In this document: positions 24,241-37,014 of the stretch, piece by piece
Numbering within the stretch: the stretch's first letter is position 1
Layout of the letters: the number at the start of each line of letters is the position of its first letter
From: Pezizomycotina sp. ARF18
Taxonomy: Eukaryota; Ascomycota
Direction of reading: 5' to 3'
NCBI GenBank assembly: GCA_002224055.1
Contig: AZLU01000199.1
Span: forward strand, 1 to 64,000
DNA length: 64,000 nt
Position numbers and translations under genes: made by a program
Notes under the pieces: model-generated
What the model was told of the DNA's origin: nothing
Seen by the model: only the letters and a program-made list of their open reading frames with translations
Databases searched by the model: none

Positions 24241-26681
24241 TAATTTTATCTTTATTTTTTTTTTTTTTGAATGTATTTGGTCCGAGATGGATAGAAAAGA
24301 AACCGAGAAAAATAAATGATCAATGAATTGATGAAGATATATGTGACGATGGAAGAATAGTCGAAGACGATGAAACGTTCAAAGGGGGAGGTGTGGCGCG
24401 GTGGAAAAGACATGCAGCCCTTGGATAAAAGAATCGAAAAATAAGCGGGAGAACCAGAACAAAATAGAATCAAATATTAACGATAACAATAGTAGTAGTA
24501 GTAACACTTCAAGTTTGTTCCCTGTAAGTGAAGATATCTCTATAATAAAAGATGTTAATGATATTATTAAAACAAAACAAAAAGAGAAGGAAAGAAAAGG
24601 ACGAAAGAGAAAAGAGGACGCCAGGGGAGGATTCGATCGCGAGAACTTTTGGCGAGCGTTGAATGTGTCGGGAAAGTGAGACGGGAGAGAGAGGGATTAA
24701 GGATTGATTACCTTTTTTTTTTTCCTTTTTTTTTTTCCTCTTTCCCTCCCAACCCAATAAACCCCGAAAAAATTAATAGCCCTCCTCTTCTTTCCTTTTA
24801 ATCTTTTTTTTTTCTCCGTGGGCAGGAGAAAAGTAAAGTGGCCGGTTCCTTGGAAGAAGGGCGAGGACGGGGAAGTGATTGACGGTTTGTTAGTTTGAAG
24901 GAGTTCGTTACAATGGGCGGGAGAAAAAGGTTATTAAAGGCGCGTCCAAAGAGAGGACAGCTCCCCGAAATAACGAAATAACGAAATAGCGATAACAATA
25001 ACTAACAGCGACACCCTTAACTTGCGGTATGAATAAAGTAGCGATTATAATACGATCGTTCGCAAAATGGGAGGTTTGGAAATATAATATGTTTAACAAG
25101 AAACGCCAATAGAGATAAAAAACGATCATGATTGATCACTGGTAAAATAATAGAAAGAAGTATCAAAGACGTGAGAGTGGGTCCCTTCTCATCCACCCCC
25201 CCCCCCTTTTTACTGAATTCTCCGATGGGCTGGCTCGCGAATGGAAAAGAAAAAGACGCGCCCTGCTTTTGTTTGTCGAAGCCTCGAAGGCAACACGAAC
25301 GACGTCGCGATAAGTTTTTTTTCTTTCTTTTTTGCAATTTTGACAAAAGTCTAATTTAAAAAAAATTAAGATTTCCTTATTTCGTTTATCTTCTGATCTT
25401 TTTATCCAATTATTTTCTTAACTTTTGTTCTCATTTTTTTTTTTTTAAATCATCTAATTTAAATTCCTTTCCTCAACAAAATATATTATAAGAGTATATA
25501 TAAATAACGGCGCAGCGCACAAGCCATGCTTCGAGGGGTAAAAACAGGCGACCCTATCTGTGTTAGCGCATCCCGAGATTGCGGGATTGAAGAGATCTTT
25601 AGAGCTGGTGTAAAGAATTTTCTTCTAAGTAAATCACGTATTACTTCTATAAAAAGCTTGATCAACTCGAAAGATATAAGAAACCTGATATATATATATA
25701 TATATATATATTGTCAATATACTATATTATTATTGTTCGCCAGATATCAATAAGACGAATCTCACCTATCCTACAGAATTTATAAAGCCCACTAGTAGGA
25801 GATAAAATCTTATGTATAGTTTTCTTGATTGTCATCTATAGACGAGGGAGGAATCAGTGCTGTTCGATGCTCCTGTTTCTTCTTCTGCAAGTATACTTTG
25901 AATATCTATGTATGCTCCAAAGTAACTAGGATATTGCGCTACTCGACTATTGGCTTATTGGTTGGTAAACCGTTTTGACCTCTTTTCCCTTTTTCTTGAA
26001 ATTCAAAGTTGTACGCGGACGTACGACATGGTGATACCGTACTTGTAAAAATGAGAAGATAATATATATATTTATCCAAAAAGAAAAAAGTAAAAAACAA
26101 GATGCTCATTCTAACCTGACATAAACCATTATATAAACGGGATAGAAAAAGGAATGATCAATAAAGCAGGCAGGCAAGGGCTAATGGGAAAGGAATAGTA
26201 ACGGGATCTTTTCTCTCCAGAACTAAGGTAGACAAAATAGAAGCTTTAAAAAAAAATCATAATATGGTCCTCCGACTTGATTTAGGAAAAAAAAAAAGGG
26301 GGGGGCCAGAAAAGGAATATTTACGGTGAAAGTATGGACCTCTTACAGGTTTCTCTTTATCTGTGCTCTTGCATTTTCTGTTGTCTCCTTGTACTCGTAC
26401 TCAGCTGAAAAAATCAAGAGCGAAACAGAAGCCCAAAAATAAATTAAAAAAGATTGATGGTGGCCAAAGAGCGACACAAGAAAGAATGATGAAAGAATAG
26501 AGAAAGCAGAAATATCCAGATACCTCGCATTTCTCCACCTTGCCAGATGTGCAATTTATTTTCCTCCGCTTGAAAAAGCGTCGATAGACGGCAGCAAATG
26601 GTAGCCTCCGCAAAAAGGTCGAAGGTTGCACATTACCAAATTTATAACGAACGGATAAAAAACCTCCCAATCAAGCCCTGT
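24241..26681. other. Intergenic, AT-rich, no confident gene
   Basis: The stretch holds T-runs near 24258, 24711-24735 and 25435, a TATATA microsatellite (about 25688-25710) and a C-run (25196-25206). The short plus-strand frame at 25526-25753 begins in GC-richer sequence (MLRGVKTGDPICVSASRDCG) but runs into the TA repeat and has no recognisable domain. It is not called. Confidence 0.45.
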
Positions 26682-29308
26682 TTACCAGCTGAAAGATTCT
26701 TCGAAGAACTCCATGCTCGCTATGTGGCTCTTTTCCCGGACGGCGCACCTAACATCATCGGCTAAAGCTCCAGGCCCGCAAACGGAAAACCCCAATCGTG
26801 CCCACTCTTTCTTGGATGACGGAGTTCACCAATTCTAGAGGCAATGAAATGGTTAGTAAACGTGCTGGTGTGCGGTTTTTTTTTTTTTTTTTTTTTTTTG
26901 GTTGGGACTTTTAAGACGTTTGGAGAACTTACCGAGAAGTTTGGCTTGCAGGATAGAGTTGGACGGTGCTTGAAGGCGACATCTATTTGTAAAGACGTCA
27001 ATTAGCTTTCTTTTTTTCTTGGAAATTATTTCCTAGGTTGCTTGATGAAAAAACGTTCGTAGGCTTACAATTTCCCGCGAGTGATTTGGTGAGTGACGAA
27101 AAGTAGAACTTTCAAACCTCCTATAAGATCACTTTCGTTAGCCGAAAAGTCGGTCCCTTGAAGATACCCCGCATTTTCTTTAGCGTATAATGTTATATGG
27201 TACTTACTCGTCTGCCTTCCATAGCCAGCACTTTAGTCATGTGCGACTTGACCCATTGAGGTGGGTTGGCTGGCTCAGGACCCAGCAGAGGGTGACTTTC
27301 CTGACGGGTGAGATTCCTATACTCGGAGCGGGGAAAATTAGCACCGTGCACACCACCTTATAGAACGGTGAATGAGAGAAAGGTAGAGGGCATACCTTGA
27401 GAATAGCTGTTAAGCAATTCCCTCAAATACATGATTTGGTGGGTTATCCCAACACCTCCGGCGACGAGGAATACCGTTCCGAAAGAGTCCATCTGATGCA
27501 ATCCTCCGTAGGGCCCTTCGACGAGACATCGCATGACCAGCTTTTGCGAGGGTGCGGAGTTGACTTTTTCGAATAACCTCCCAGTCATTCCGGTCCTAGT
27601 TCGAACAACCAATTCGATCTTCGGCTTCGGTTAGGGAATACATGTCGGACTTCTTTTCATCCCAGTTAAGCGAATCCGTTCCATCCTCAGTCCATGCGAC
27701 GGAGAACGGGTGGCTTTGCCACCAGCACCAAGTCAGGCTAGGAAACATGAGGTAGACGTGCTGGCCCGGCTTGAAACGCCAGGGGCGAGGCATGGTGACT
27801 TCGACTATGCAGGCATCGCTCGCGGCCGTGATAGTTGCAGTAGAGGAAGCGGTACTAATACCGATGTTGCGGTACAGAATGTTTGCGAGACGAACAAAAG
27901 CGCTCAACCCCCCAAACAATGATAGCTGCACGGAGGTAGATGAGCCAATGCCTCAGATCCGAGATGGCAAGATGTTGATAAAGTCCCACTTTATTTGATA
28001 ACTGGTCAGCTTATCGAGGCGCCAAGATTTTCCCTCTAAGATTGATTGCACTTCAGGCTAAGTTTACTTACCACACGCGAAAATTGCCAATAAAATATGG
28101 ACGCCGAGGAAGGTCTCATAGAATGCATGGCGGAGAATACTAGGAGACAACAGCATAATAGCCTGAAGGAAAGTGGTTACGGGTCAGGAATGAATGCACC
28201 AATGAATAGGAAAAAAAAAAAAAACCTAGAAGACAACATACGGTGAACGCAATGGTAGCGAGAAACCCATAAAGATGAATTCGCTGTGGAGGATGGATTT
28301 TTGCACTGCTCCCCATCCGGACGTAACGACCTTGGAGGCCATCCAGGCTGCGGTGTGAACGAGAGCTTCGATGACGACGATACGGCCTAGCCACCGATGG
28401 ATCATGTTCATTCCATCAAAGGAGCATCGCAACAATGGTATCAAAGGATTATTCCTTCCTGCCAATAGAAATAGGGGGACCATATTGACTGTAGCGAGAA
28501 TACCGCTTCGATTACGCAAGCTTGACAACGTTTTGGTCTTCTCGGTCTTCCACGTCCAGTCAACGCTCAAAAGGGTAAACGCAACGTTCGAGCCTACGAC
28601 CGAGAGGAGGAGAAAGGTCTGTAGACGAGACGGCAGTGTACCAACAGAGGTCGCGGCGCTGAGGCGGAATTCCCGATTGTGCCGTTTACCAAACAGAGGC
28701 GCCCAGAGCATTTGCTTTTTGAAACTTCAGACACCACATCGGTTAGCTTGCTTGGTCAATAACAAAGTTAAACACCCGAGAGGTCGTTATCACTCTACTT
28801 ACGTGTGCATAAACCATGATTCTGGCATGCTCCAGTATTTCTGGTTCCGTTGATTGATACGATATGTCTTATGTACGACCTTGTGATGAAAACATCTGCC
28901 AGAGCAGTATGATCGAGGCCATAGCACCTATCGACAGAACAGCCAATGGCTTTTTTCCAAAGACAGACCAAAAGTCAGCCACGGAATACCACAATCATTT
29001 TGATGTAGAGCCTTCAGGGATGCCCCTAATATCACAGGACGCCAAAGCCTTTGAGACTTTGTACCTACCCAAAATGAACATTCGTGACCTCCGCACTATT
29101 GTTATCGGGATTAAACCCCACCTCCACCGTGAGCGGCCCCTGGAGCGGCACCCTTGCCGCTGCCAGCATTGCTGCACCACTACTGCCACCACCGCCAGGA
29201 GGTCCATTCCCAGATGATCCACCCTGCGGAGGGGTATCTGCTGCCGCACTCGTCGAGATCCTCACGAGCGTCAAGGGCGCCAAATGCGAGAGTTTGAAGA
29301 TTGACCAT
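26682..29308 (-). CDS. Ferric/cupric reductase (FRE family flavocytochrome)
   Basis: FRE proteins are plasma-membrane NADPH-dependent metalloreductases with two bis-histidine hemes and a cytosolic FAD/NADPH module, used in iron or copper uptake. The start (about 29308, MVNLQTLAFGA) leads to a Gly/Ala-rich N-terminal part and a helix (LAVLSIGAMASIILLW, about 28930). Then come NQRNQKYWSMPESWFMHT, an intron, and FKKQMLWAPLFGKRHNREFR. The ferric-reductase core has MNMIHRWLGRIVVIEALVHT and LRHAFYETFLGVHILLAIFA, which supply the heme histidines. The FAD domain is at about 27800-27690 (PRPWRFKPGQHVYLMFPS, then HPFSVAW). The NADPH side has VEGPYGGLHQMDSFGTVFLV and AGGVGITHQIMYLREL, then VCGPGALADDV and the typical end FFEESFSW, with a stop at 26682. 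Several introns and a few frame changes are present. It could reduce iron or copper. Confidence 0.88.
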
Positions 29309-30919
29309 GGCGGCCACGTATTGCCAAATAAGAAATTAATATCTCTCTCGGTTTTCCCGCTTTTCGTGATATTAAAGGAGGAACCGACGAATAGCCACCA
29401 GACTTTCCAGAGCCCGCTCTATTTGTTTACACTGGAAAAAAAAAATTTGGTCACGAATTTAGTATCAGGCACTAAACGGAAATATTCTCTTCTGTTTTTT
29501 TCCAGCTGCAACGAGTACAGACCTGCCTATTTCCCTCTCCTATCCCTCTTTGATATTGTCGTTTGTTTGATAAATGATTGAACTTAGAAACTTCGTGCTC
29601 GATATAACATTTGTCGTATACGTATGCGATTTACTATCCCTCTACCCCTATTATTTTGCCTTGGAATCGTGAGGTAGCTAATTGGCCAAAGTACAAAGGC
29701 TTTGAATGATACCGAACAATATTTCCAGATTCTTCCAAGATATCGTTATATAGCTCCATGATAGAATATATAACGTCAATTTATCCCTTTTTTTCTTTTT
29801 TCCATCAAAAACCAAAAGAGCAAATACTATAGAGACATACTTATATACCAACTACCATTACAAGTACGCAGTACTTTAGTAACAGTAGGCACTCTTTATA
29901 ATGAGCGTTAAATCTATAGGTTTATATCAACCAGGTCCAAAGCCCGGAAGAGTCGTGGTGCGTTCTGCCCAGTGTTTTATATAGGCTAAATGAATGACTA
30001 TATTTAACAGTAATAACCAGCAAATATCAACGGCGGTAACCTTTAGTACATAACTGATAAGGATGAATTATAAAATAAGAGGAGAAGGGGAAAAAGAATT
30101 TAAATATTAAAAAAGAGAAATATATTATTTTAAAAAGAAGAGAGAGAAAAAGTATTAGAAATAAATAAATAAATAAATAAAAAAAAATAAAAAAAAAGGA
30201 ATATACTAGGAATTTAAAAGAGGGTGGGAGAGAGTTGGTTTTAATTCCTGAACAGCACAGCTTTTTTGAAATATTCCTTTTTAGGGCTGAGAGCACAGTA
30301 ATTGGGAATTTTCTTCGACTTCGACAGCCACCAACTTCAACCTCCGATTATTTCCAAAACTCTTTAACCCTTTCCGTTTTTTTCTTATTTTTTATTCTAT
30401 TTTATTTTATTTTATCTTTATTTTTTATTGTATATTTCCAATGTAGAATTTCGCAAATACAAAGAATTACGAAGTCATAAGCAGGGAAAAATAAAGGTGC
30501 AGCTTAAAAGAAAAGAAAAGAAAGAAAGAGAAAAGAAAAAGAAAAGAAAAAGAAAGAAAAAGAAGAAAAATGGAACGTCGTGTATTCTTCAATTCAAAAC
30601 TTGGCTGAGAGTATGAAAAAATAAAAGAACGTGAATTAAGAAAAATTGAATAAAAAGAGAGCGAGGCAGAGACCAGAGAGAAAAGAGCGAGAGATTGTAA
30701 TTGTATATTAGTACCGAGGGTTCATCCCAGAGAGCAGCTCAGAGGCTAGAATGGTTTGAGAGAGCAGCAGCTTGGGCAAGATGGATGATCTCCCTTACAT
30801 AGAAGGAGAAGGGGAAGGGGAGGGGGTGTAAAGATATCGAAAAAAAAATAAATAATAAATAAATAAAAATGAAGACTTCGAGATTTTTTTTTAAAAAAAA
30901 GTGAATAAATAATTAATCA

Positions 30920-30924
<5 letters not shown>

Positions 30925-30955
<31 letters not shown>
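30925..30955 (+). repeat. AAT trinucleotide microsatellite
   Basis: About ten consecutive AAT units in intergenic DNA. Confidence 0.85.
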
Positions 30956-30958
<3 letters not shown>

Positions 30959-33370
30959 TCAGAAACTGAAAAAAGGGAGAACAATCGAGCATACGACGAA
31001 AGAGAGAGATCTGGTGGAGTCCCTGATTTGAGGCGATTTGAGCTTACCTGGTGGTAAAGTGTATAGACCTCGAAGCGCTCCACTCCTCACAGAGGAAGGA
31101 CCGGTCGACCGAAAATCTATTACTATACTGCTTAGCCATATAGGAACGAGAACTGCGAGAACGTCATCCCCCCGAAACAGATACAAGTGCGGACTGTATA
31201 GCCTATTCTCTCTAGCTCACTGGATATTACGGTATAGGCAGGATAGTCCCCTTATCTTTTTTTCGTTTTTCGTTTTAAAGCTTTTAAAGATCCTGCCAAG
31301 GCTATTTTTATTTTAAACTAAAAGAAAAAAAAGGTACGGTACACCACATTAAAGGGAGGAAAACTTTTACGTAGGTACATTCCGTGATCTTTGCCCCTGC
31401 TTTGGGAGGGAAACTGACACGTGTACTTGGAATATAGGGAAAGTAAGTGATCTTATTCGCTGTTGATACCGCCCAGGTTACGGATGTGGCGTTTGAGGTC
31501 AGCGAGTGAGAAAAAGGGGGAGGAAAAAAGCAATGACGAGCCTATCGATCGTGGGGCTTTATTTTTTTTTTATTTATTCTTTTTTTTTTATATCATTTAC
31601 TTGGTAGTATTCAAGGAAATATCGATGTTCCTATTCCTACTGATCAATAAACAATTCAACAACGACGACGATGTTTTTCTTTTTCTCACGCTATAGAGAG
31701 TATTAATTACGTTATTTCTTATATTAAATTATTAGGGAAGGTTGATACAAGATCTTGGTTCCTGTGCGCGCTGGGTCGTTCAGATTTCTCGTGGGAAAGT
31801 AACGATTGGTTATTCGTTGGTCCAAAACCGGGGCAAGCAGAAGAAGCTATCGAATCCGTACTAGAAGTATACGTGATGTTTTGATACTTAGGTACTTTTT
31901 ATTATATACCTCGGAGCAGACATCGAGGGGAAAAAGAAAAAAAGAAAAGAAAAAAGCTTAAGGGCAACGTTATCTTCAGACAGTTCTGTGTCCTTATTCC
32001 GAACAGTTACTTATAGCTACTTCTAGTGATTCTTCTTTTCCTTGTAAATCAATCGTATGCGTATTCATCCTATTTTTACCTTACCTGCTTCCGGTATATT
32101 ATTATCAATTGCTGTTCTATATATATAGGTACAGGTATATAAAAGAGAGAGAGCAAGTTTACGCGTGCTTGCTTATGCTACTGCGGCTTTGGTTGGTTTC
32201 TGGCCCCCCTTGGCCTTGGGGAAGTGCACACGCTTGGTTTCTTCACATCTACCGCGCGGCTTGGCATTGGAATACTTTCAATTTCTTTCGAATCACAATC
32301 CTCAAGTAGGAATGCAAATTTTTTTTTTATCTATTTTTCATTTTTTTCATCGTCATTATTCTGTTCTCTTCTCTCTATAACCGTTTGTCTCAAGAACTTC
32401 GCCGTCAAACCTGTCTTTCCTGGACCTGTCTTCCCGAAGGTTTAAGAGTCGTCTTCTGAAGACATTCTTTTTGCATCGATCCCCCTTCATTAGGTTATAT
32501 TCGAACCAGTGCCTCGGGGGTTCCATGGCCAGTACGACCGAAAACTATTTAACTACGGTCTACCTGACTCTGAGGTGCTTGGGTGCTTGGGTGCTTACCC
32601 GGTACATGTATATACACAGCGAGTATTCAAACCGTAACGCACTCAAAAGGGTACTTCTACAAGGACCGCGTACAAGGTTCTAGGTTTATCGATTTCGACC
32701 TTTTAATTATAATTTTTATTTTTTAATATTATCAAAATGGTGATCCTCTAAGCTTGGCAGGCAATTGGAAGTTACTTATGTATTATTATATATATCAGAA
32801 GCTACTTCGTGGGCAATGAATGAGCCTCTTGGGAGAGAATAAATCTAACAGTTTAATCCTTTTTTTTTTTTTCTTTTCTTTTTTTTTTTTTAATTGTTTT
32901 ATTTAACATTTTTTTTTTATCATTCGATTCAGTAATTGCTCCGAGGAATGAGGTCCGTGATCAGAAGGAACGTTGGCGGTGAATCAGATATATTAACCAC
33001 AAGAACCGTCATCGTTAAAGGTTTCCCTTCAGCCTTTTCTTTTCTCAATCCAACGCCATTCACAAAGGAAATACAATTTTAGCCGGTCTCGTGAAAAACT
33101 AAGTAATTCTCCGTAGAGATTTATCGATTTTTCTCTCTTTTCTTCTTCCATTTCCCTTTTTTCTTAGGCCCTTTAGCTTACGCAACTTGCACTATCCTTT
33201 AAAACCTTGGACGTCAGATATAGCGACGTGAGCTATATGAAAAAATGCCAATTATCCGAATGTTCTTTACTTCTTCCTGGTGTTTAAAAGGAGAGACCTA
33301 AATGCCCGACTTTAGGAGGTTTCTAGACTGACCAGAATTTGCACAGCACTGAGCAGGGTCATGTCAAGAT

Positions 33371-33410
33371 CACGTGAAAATCACGGGATCATTTATACAA
33401 TTTGCACGTG
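33371..33410. promoter_or_regulatory. Pair of CACGTG palindromes
   Basis: Two CACGTG E-box palindromes (33371-33376 and 33405-33410) lie 28 bases apart in otherwise AT-rich intergenic DNA. In fungi such sites bind bHLH factors such as Cbf1. Both neighbouring genes (FRE and DBP8) are on the minus strand, so the pair is not clearly in either promoter: it lies beyond the DBP8 3' end and about 4 kb upstream of the FRE start. Confidence 0.35.
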
Positions 33411-33793
33411 ACTAACTAGGGCGAGGTAATCAGGACGAGGCTAGAGTCATCATGGGTGGAGGGGAGGGGGAGTCGAGGGGGGGTCCCCCCTGCAAACCTC
33501 TCTTAGTAGCATTTCATTCCGTATTAGTCCTAAAGTCGGGCACCTCATGGCGAGCCCCAGCGAGCGTATGGTGTACATATATACGTGATATTCTTTGGTT
33601 GCTGCTTGCCTACCGCTAAATACTTATCGCTTCTGATAACGTGATGATATTCGTTTCGACCGAGATATATATCTTCGGTGAACCGGCCGGCTAAAGAAGA
33701 AGTTCCGAAAGAGCTCTATCTAAAATTCGTCACGAAGCTATTTCGTTGAGGCGGTTCGATACGAGAAGGAAACAGCTGCGTAGCAGACAGCGC

Positions 33794-33798
<5 letters not shown>

Positions 33799-33835
<37 letters not shown>
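33799..33835. repeat. Poly-A tract, 37 bases
   Basis: An uninterrupted run of A in intergenic DNA, followed by GA-rich sequence. No SINE-like or LINE-like body with target-site duplication was seen upstream. Confidence 0.9.
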
Positions 33836-33838
<3 letters not shown>

Positions 33839-34307
33839 GATAGTGAGAAGAGAAGAGAAAATGGCGAGAATAATCTCAAGCTCCAGCTTTACATAGAGAG
33901 AAGGAAGGGGGAAGATTATTTACTAGCAGTATATGAGAATTATTTGCTCTTGCGAGATCATCCTGTAGCTGAATGCGTTTGATACAATGCCTAGAATATA
34001 TCTGTTTTACATGGCCTTTTTCCTCCAATGTTTCCGCCATGAAAGATACACGAAGAGGAAATGAGAGAAATAGAAAAAAGAAAAAAGAAATTAAAAAGTT
34101 AAATTTTTTTTGGTTTTGTTATTTTTTTAAACCAAACTTTCCTGCTCCAAACGCCTTTAAACGTGTCTAACCCAGGCGCTATGTGATGTATTGGAGGACT
34201 CGGCTTTGGGGTATTGCGAAATCAAATGTTGACAGAAATGTTTCTACCAAAAACCCCACACAAGCATAGGCCAAAAAAAAAAAAATATCTCAAATAGTAG
34301 TGTTTAA

Positions 34308-36029
34308 CTATTTTCGTCCTTTCTTCCCCGGTCGCAGGCAGTGGCTTATCTCGACCCCATTCCCGCTTCTTGGATTTTCTCTTATCCTTCGGTTCTCAAG
34401 ACCGAGGACAGCCATACGCCTAGCCTCCGATACCTTCTTCAAGTATTCCCTCACAACGCGGCCCTCCAAGCTCACACCTTCCTCGTCCTGGTAGGGCGCC
34501 AGCGGTTTACCGACGGCGTCTTCGATGGCACGGACCAGGAGGAGATCCCTTCTTTGATGAAAAGTGACGGCCTCGCCTTTCCTCCCGCTCTCGCCGTACG
34601 ACCGATGCGGTGAATGTAGTCGCGGGGTCCCGCGGGACGTCGAAGTTGACGGACTAACTCTACGGTCGGGATATCCAACCCTCTGGACGCAACGTCGGTA
34701 GCGACAAGGATCCTGGCCGCCAATGCCCTGAACCGGCCCAAGGAGTCTATCCGCTCACGCTGGGAGAGGTCGGAGTGTAACGGCGTAACGCGATGGCGAG
34801 TAGCTTGAGCGTGCTCGCGACCAGGCTGGCGGTCCACGCCCGGTTCGTGAAAACGATTACGGACTTAGAGACGTTCAAGGGGGTGTCGAGGAGGCTGTGG
34901 AGGAAGGCGAGGTGGACTTGAGACGGTTTTAGAAGGTAGGTCTGGTCGAGTTGAGGTGGAACGGAAAGGTACCTATATACAATAAAACCGTGTTATTAGA
35001 CATCGCGATATTTTTGGAGGGGAGGGGATGCTTCTAGTACGATAATGAAAATTCCTGTGTAGGAATGGAATGTTGTTTCGTTTAATAATGAAAATGCACG
35101 AAGGGGAAATTGTAATACCTCTCCGTACTCAAGTCCGAAACGAAAAGCTCCCGCTGCGTCAATGAGAAGCTTTGTTCTTCTACTTTCCTTGAGCGATTTA
35201 ATCTCATCGTAAGCGTAGCCGAGAAGAGGAGCGTTTGCCTTCCGCTGCCCTCGCGGGTACCATGCTCATACATTCTAATAGATCGGAGGCGTAGTTGCCG
35301 CTTAACAACCGATCCGCTTCGTCCATAACGACGACCCTAACCTTTCGCAAGCCGCAAACTGTGTCCTCACCGGAGCACCTTATGTGGTCGCAAGCCTTCC
35401 CGGAGTCGCAACAACGATGTGCGGGCGAGCGGCAAGGCCAGTGCTGTTCGCGCATGTCGACACCGCCGATTAACAAGCTTGTCTTGAGGTTCTGAGGTGC
35501 GCCGAGGGCCGTGAGCTGTTCAGCTATCTGAATGGCAAGTTCACTAAAAAAAAAAAAAAAAAAAAAAAGAGAGAGAGAGAAAGAAAAATAGACAATTAAA
35601 ATCAAAGATAATTCCAAAAACGGGCTGCTTCCCCGACGAACCAAATAAATTCCCGATGGTTGGTTATTTACCGGGTAGGAGTTAGAATCAGTGCAAAGAC
35701 GCCGAACGGGTCTTTGGCCCACATCTGCAGGATGGGAACTATAAACGCTATCGTTTTGCCGGAACCAGTCCTAGAACCTCCGATGCAATCATTTCCTAGT
35801 GATCAGGAACACCTGTTAGCTACAAATAGCGCCTAGCTATTATGAGTAGCTAGGGATAAAAAAAGCGTCACTATTAAGAAAGACGGAGTGGCGGGCGTAC
35901 CTCGCAGGATTGGCGGAATACATGCTGTCTGGATTGGTGTAGGTCTCGGATAGCCATGGCAGAAAGGGACTTTACGAGCCATGGCTCAACTCCCATGTGC
36001 ACAAAGTCGGACTCGGAATTCGAAGTCAT
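34308..36029 (-). CDS. DBP8: DEAD-box RNA helicase Dbp8 (DDX49 type)
   Basis: Dbp8 is a nucleolar ATP-dependent RNA helicase for 18S rRNA and 40S assembly. From the ATG at 36029 the protein reads [20 protein letters not shown], then [12 protein letters not shown] (Q-motif region, apparently short of PTPIQ). An exact intron (35796-35900) is followed by motif [14 protein letters not shown]. The second intron (35544-35671) splits motif Ia, PTR/ELA; its T24 run is flush with the AG. Then come [20 protein letters not shown] (motif II DEAD, near 35325) and LLFSATLT (motif III). The C-terminal RecA domain gives [47 protein letters not shown] and [13 protein letters not shown] (motif VI, near 34600). 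The extension includes [13 protein letters not shown], with a stop at 34308. Frame changes near 35440, 35200, 34800 and 34560 fall inside conserved motifs. Confidence 0.9.
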
Positions 36030-37014
36030 GAGTGATTGAAATACTTCATAAGGATATCTCTGGGTTATTCTCTTCTGGGAGGTATGGTTTATAGAAGAAA
36101 ATGTTAACCTTTAGTGTTAAGAAAAAAAAGAAAAATTTTAACCGTGGAACTTTTTTTTTAAAAAAAAGGAAAGAAAAAATCGCCAGATCACGTGACCGGA
36201 CTTCCTGTCCCACGCGAGTTTGATCCACAGTGGTTAGTCACTAATTGCTGGTATAGTAAGAAATATGCTAGCGACAAACAATTGGCTTGAGAGTGCCTTC
36301 TCCAGTGGAGACCTTGAAAGCCAGTAACGAGGAACCAAGTATAGGATGATATACGGCAGGACTTCGAATGCACACGGATTTAAAATCTACCACCTGTACG
36401 CTAAGGTGAATTAAAGGCTTAAAAGGGAGTAGTGGTGGTGGAATTTCCTATGTCTAACACGCTATAAAAGAACGTGCCCAAACAAAAGTAAGCGCCGGCG
36501 CCGAGATTCTTCAATAAAAAAAGGAGCGGGTCGTTCTGTGAATAACTTTCCCCTTCCATGGTGAGCACCTCCAACGTTAAAATCTATATAATGCATAGCT
36601 ATCGAAAGGAAGCTGTCCTGGGAAGAAAGAAAGAGTAGTGTGTCTAATGCACTCATTCGTATTATCGATTACTAGTTTACCTAACAGGAATAGATAAAAA
36701 TATGTATATAAAAAGGGAATTTAGAGAGACCAAATATCGGAAAGCGGCGCGGCGGCCCCTATGATAATGCACCATAGGTATTACATAAGTATCGCAGGGT
36801 ATCTCTAGCTATTCTATAATACAAAGCTGGAGAAAATTTGAAATCTAGACGGATGGTAAATAGATTGATCGAGACATCGATCAAAGTAAAGTATTTCGTG
36901 CTATTTATTTACTTACCTCATAAATCATGTTGGGAAAAAAATTATTATAAAACTAGAAGATGTTCCATCCGCCTTCACGGGAAGGTCAAAAAAAGGTATA
37001 GGCAATAACTAGTT
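36030..37014. other. Intergenic, DBP8 promoter side
   Basis: AT-rich DNA between the DBP8 start and the stop of the ASG1-like gene, both on the minus strand. It holds a T10A8 junction (about 36148-36167) and a CACGTG palindrome (36189-36194) about 160 bases upstream of the DBP8 ATG. Open frames seen here are short and featureless. Confidence 0.5.
36189..36194. promoter_or_regulatory. CACGTG palindrome upstream of DBP8
   Basis: The site lies in the context ATCACGTGAC, about 160 bases upstream of the DBP8 start codon. ATCACGTGA-type sites are bound by Cbf1-like bHLH factors in fungi and occur in ribosome-biogenesis promoters in some species. The assignment rests on motif and position only. Confidence 0.4.

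Larger units (their letters stand above)
29309..34307. other. Five-kilobase gene-poor, simple-repeat-rich region
   Basis: I see no gene here. Contents: TTTC-like and AAAT repeats (30140-30200), purine tracts (30510-30570), a T10A8 junction (about 30883-30900), an AAT repeat (about 30925-30955), T/A runs (31560-31590, 32861-32895, 32910-32920), two CACGTG sites (33371 and 33405) and an A37 run (33799-33835). Short open frames at 31038-31316 and 32109-32690 are GC-richer than the surroundings but match nothing I know and differ in composition from the real genes. Confidence 0.5.

Noticed and set aside
25526-25753. Possible small gene starting MLRGVKTGDPICVS
   Set aside because: Only the first 40 codons look non-repetitive, the frame runs into a TA repeat, and no family or splice context supports it.
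29084-29581. Plus-strand 165-codon frame rich in Pro and Gly
   Set aside because: It is the antisense shadow of the Gly-rich N-terminus of the ferric reductase, then runs into non-coding DNA.
30428-30616. Lys/Arg-rich plus-strand frame
   Set aside because: It is a purine microsatellite read as codons.
33799-33835. Poly-A tail of a retroposed element
   Set aside because: No element body, no target-site duplication and no coding remnant was seen next to the A-run; similar runs are scattered across the window.
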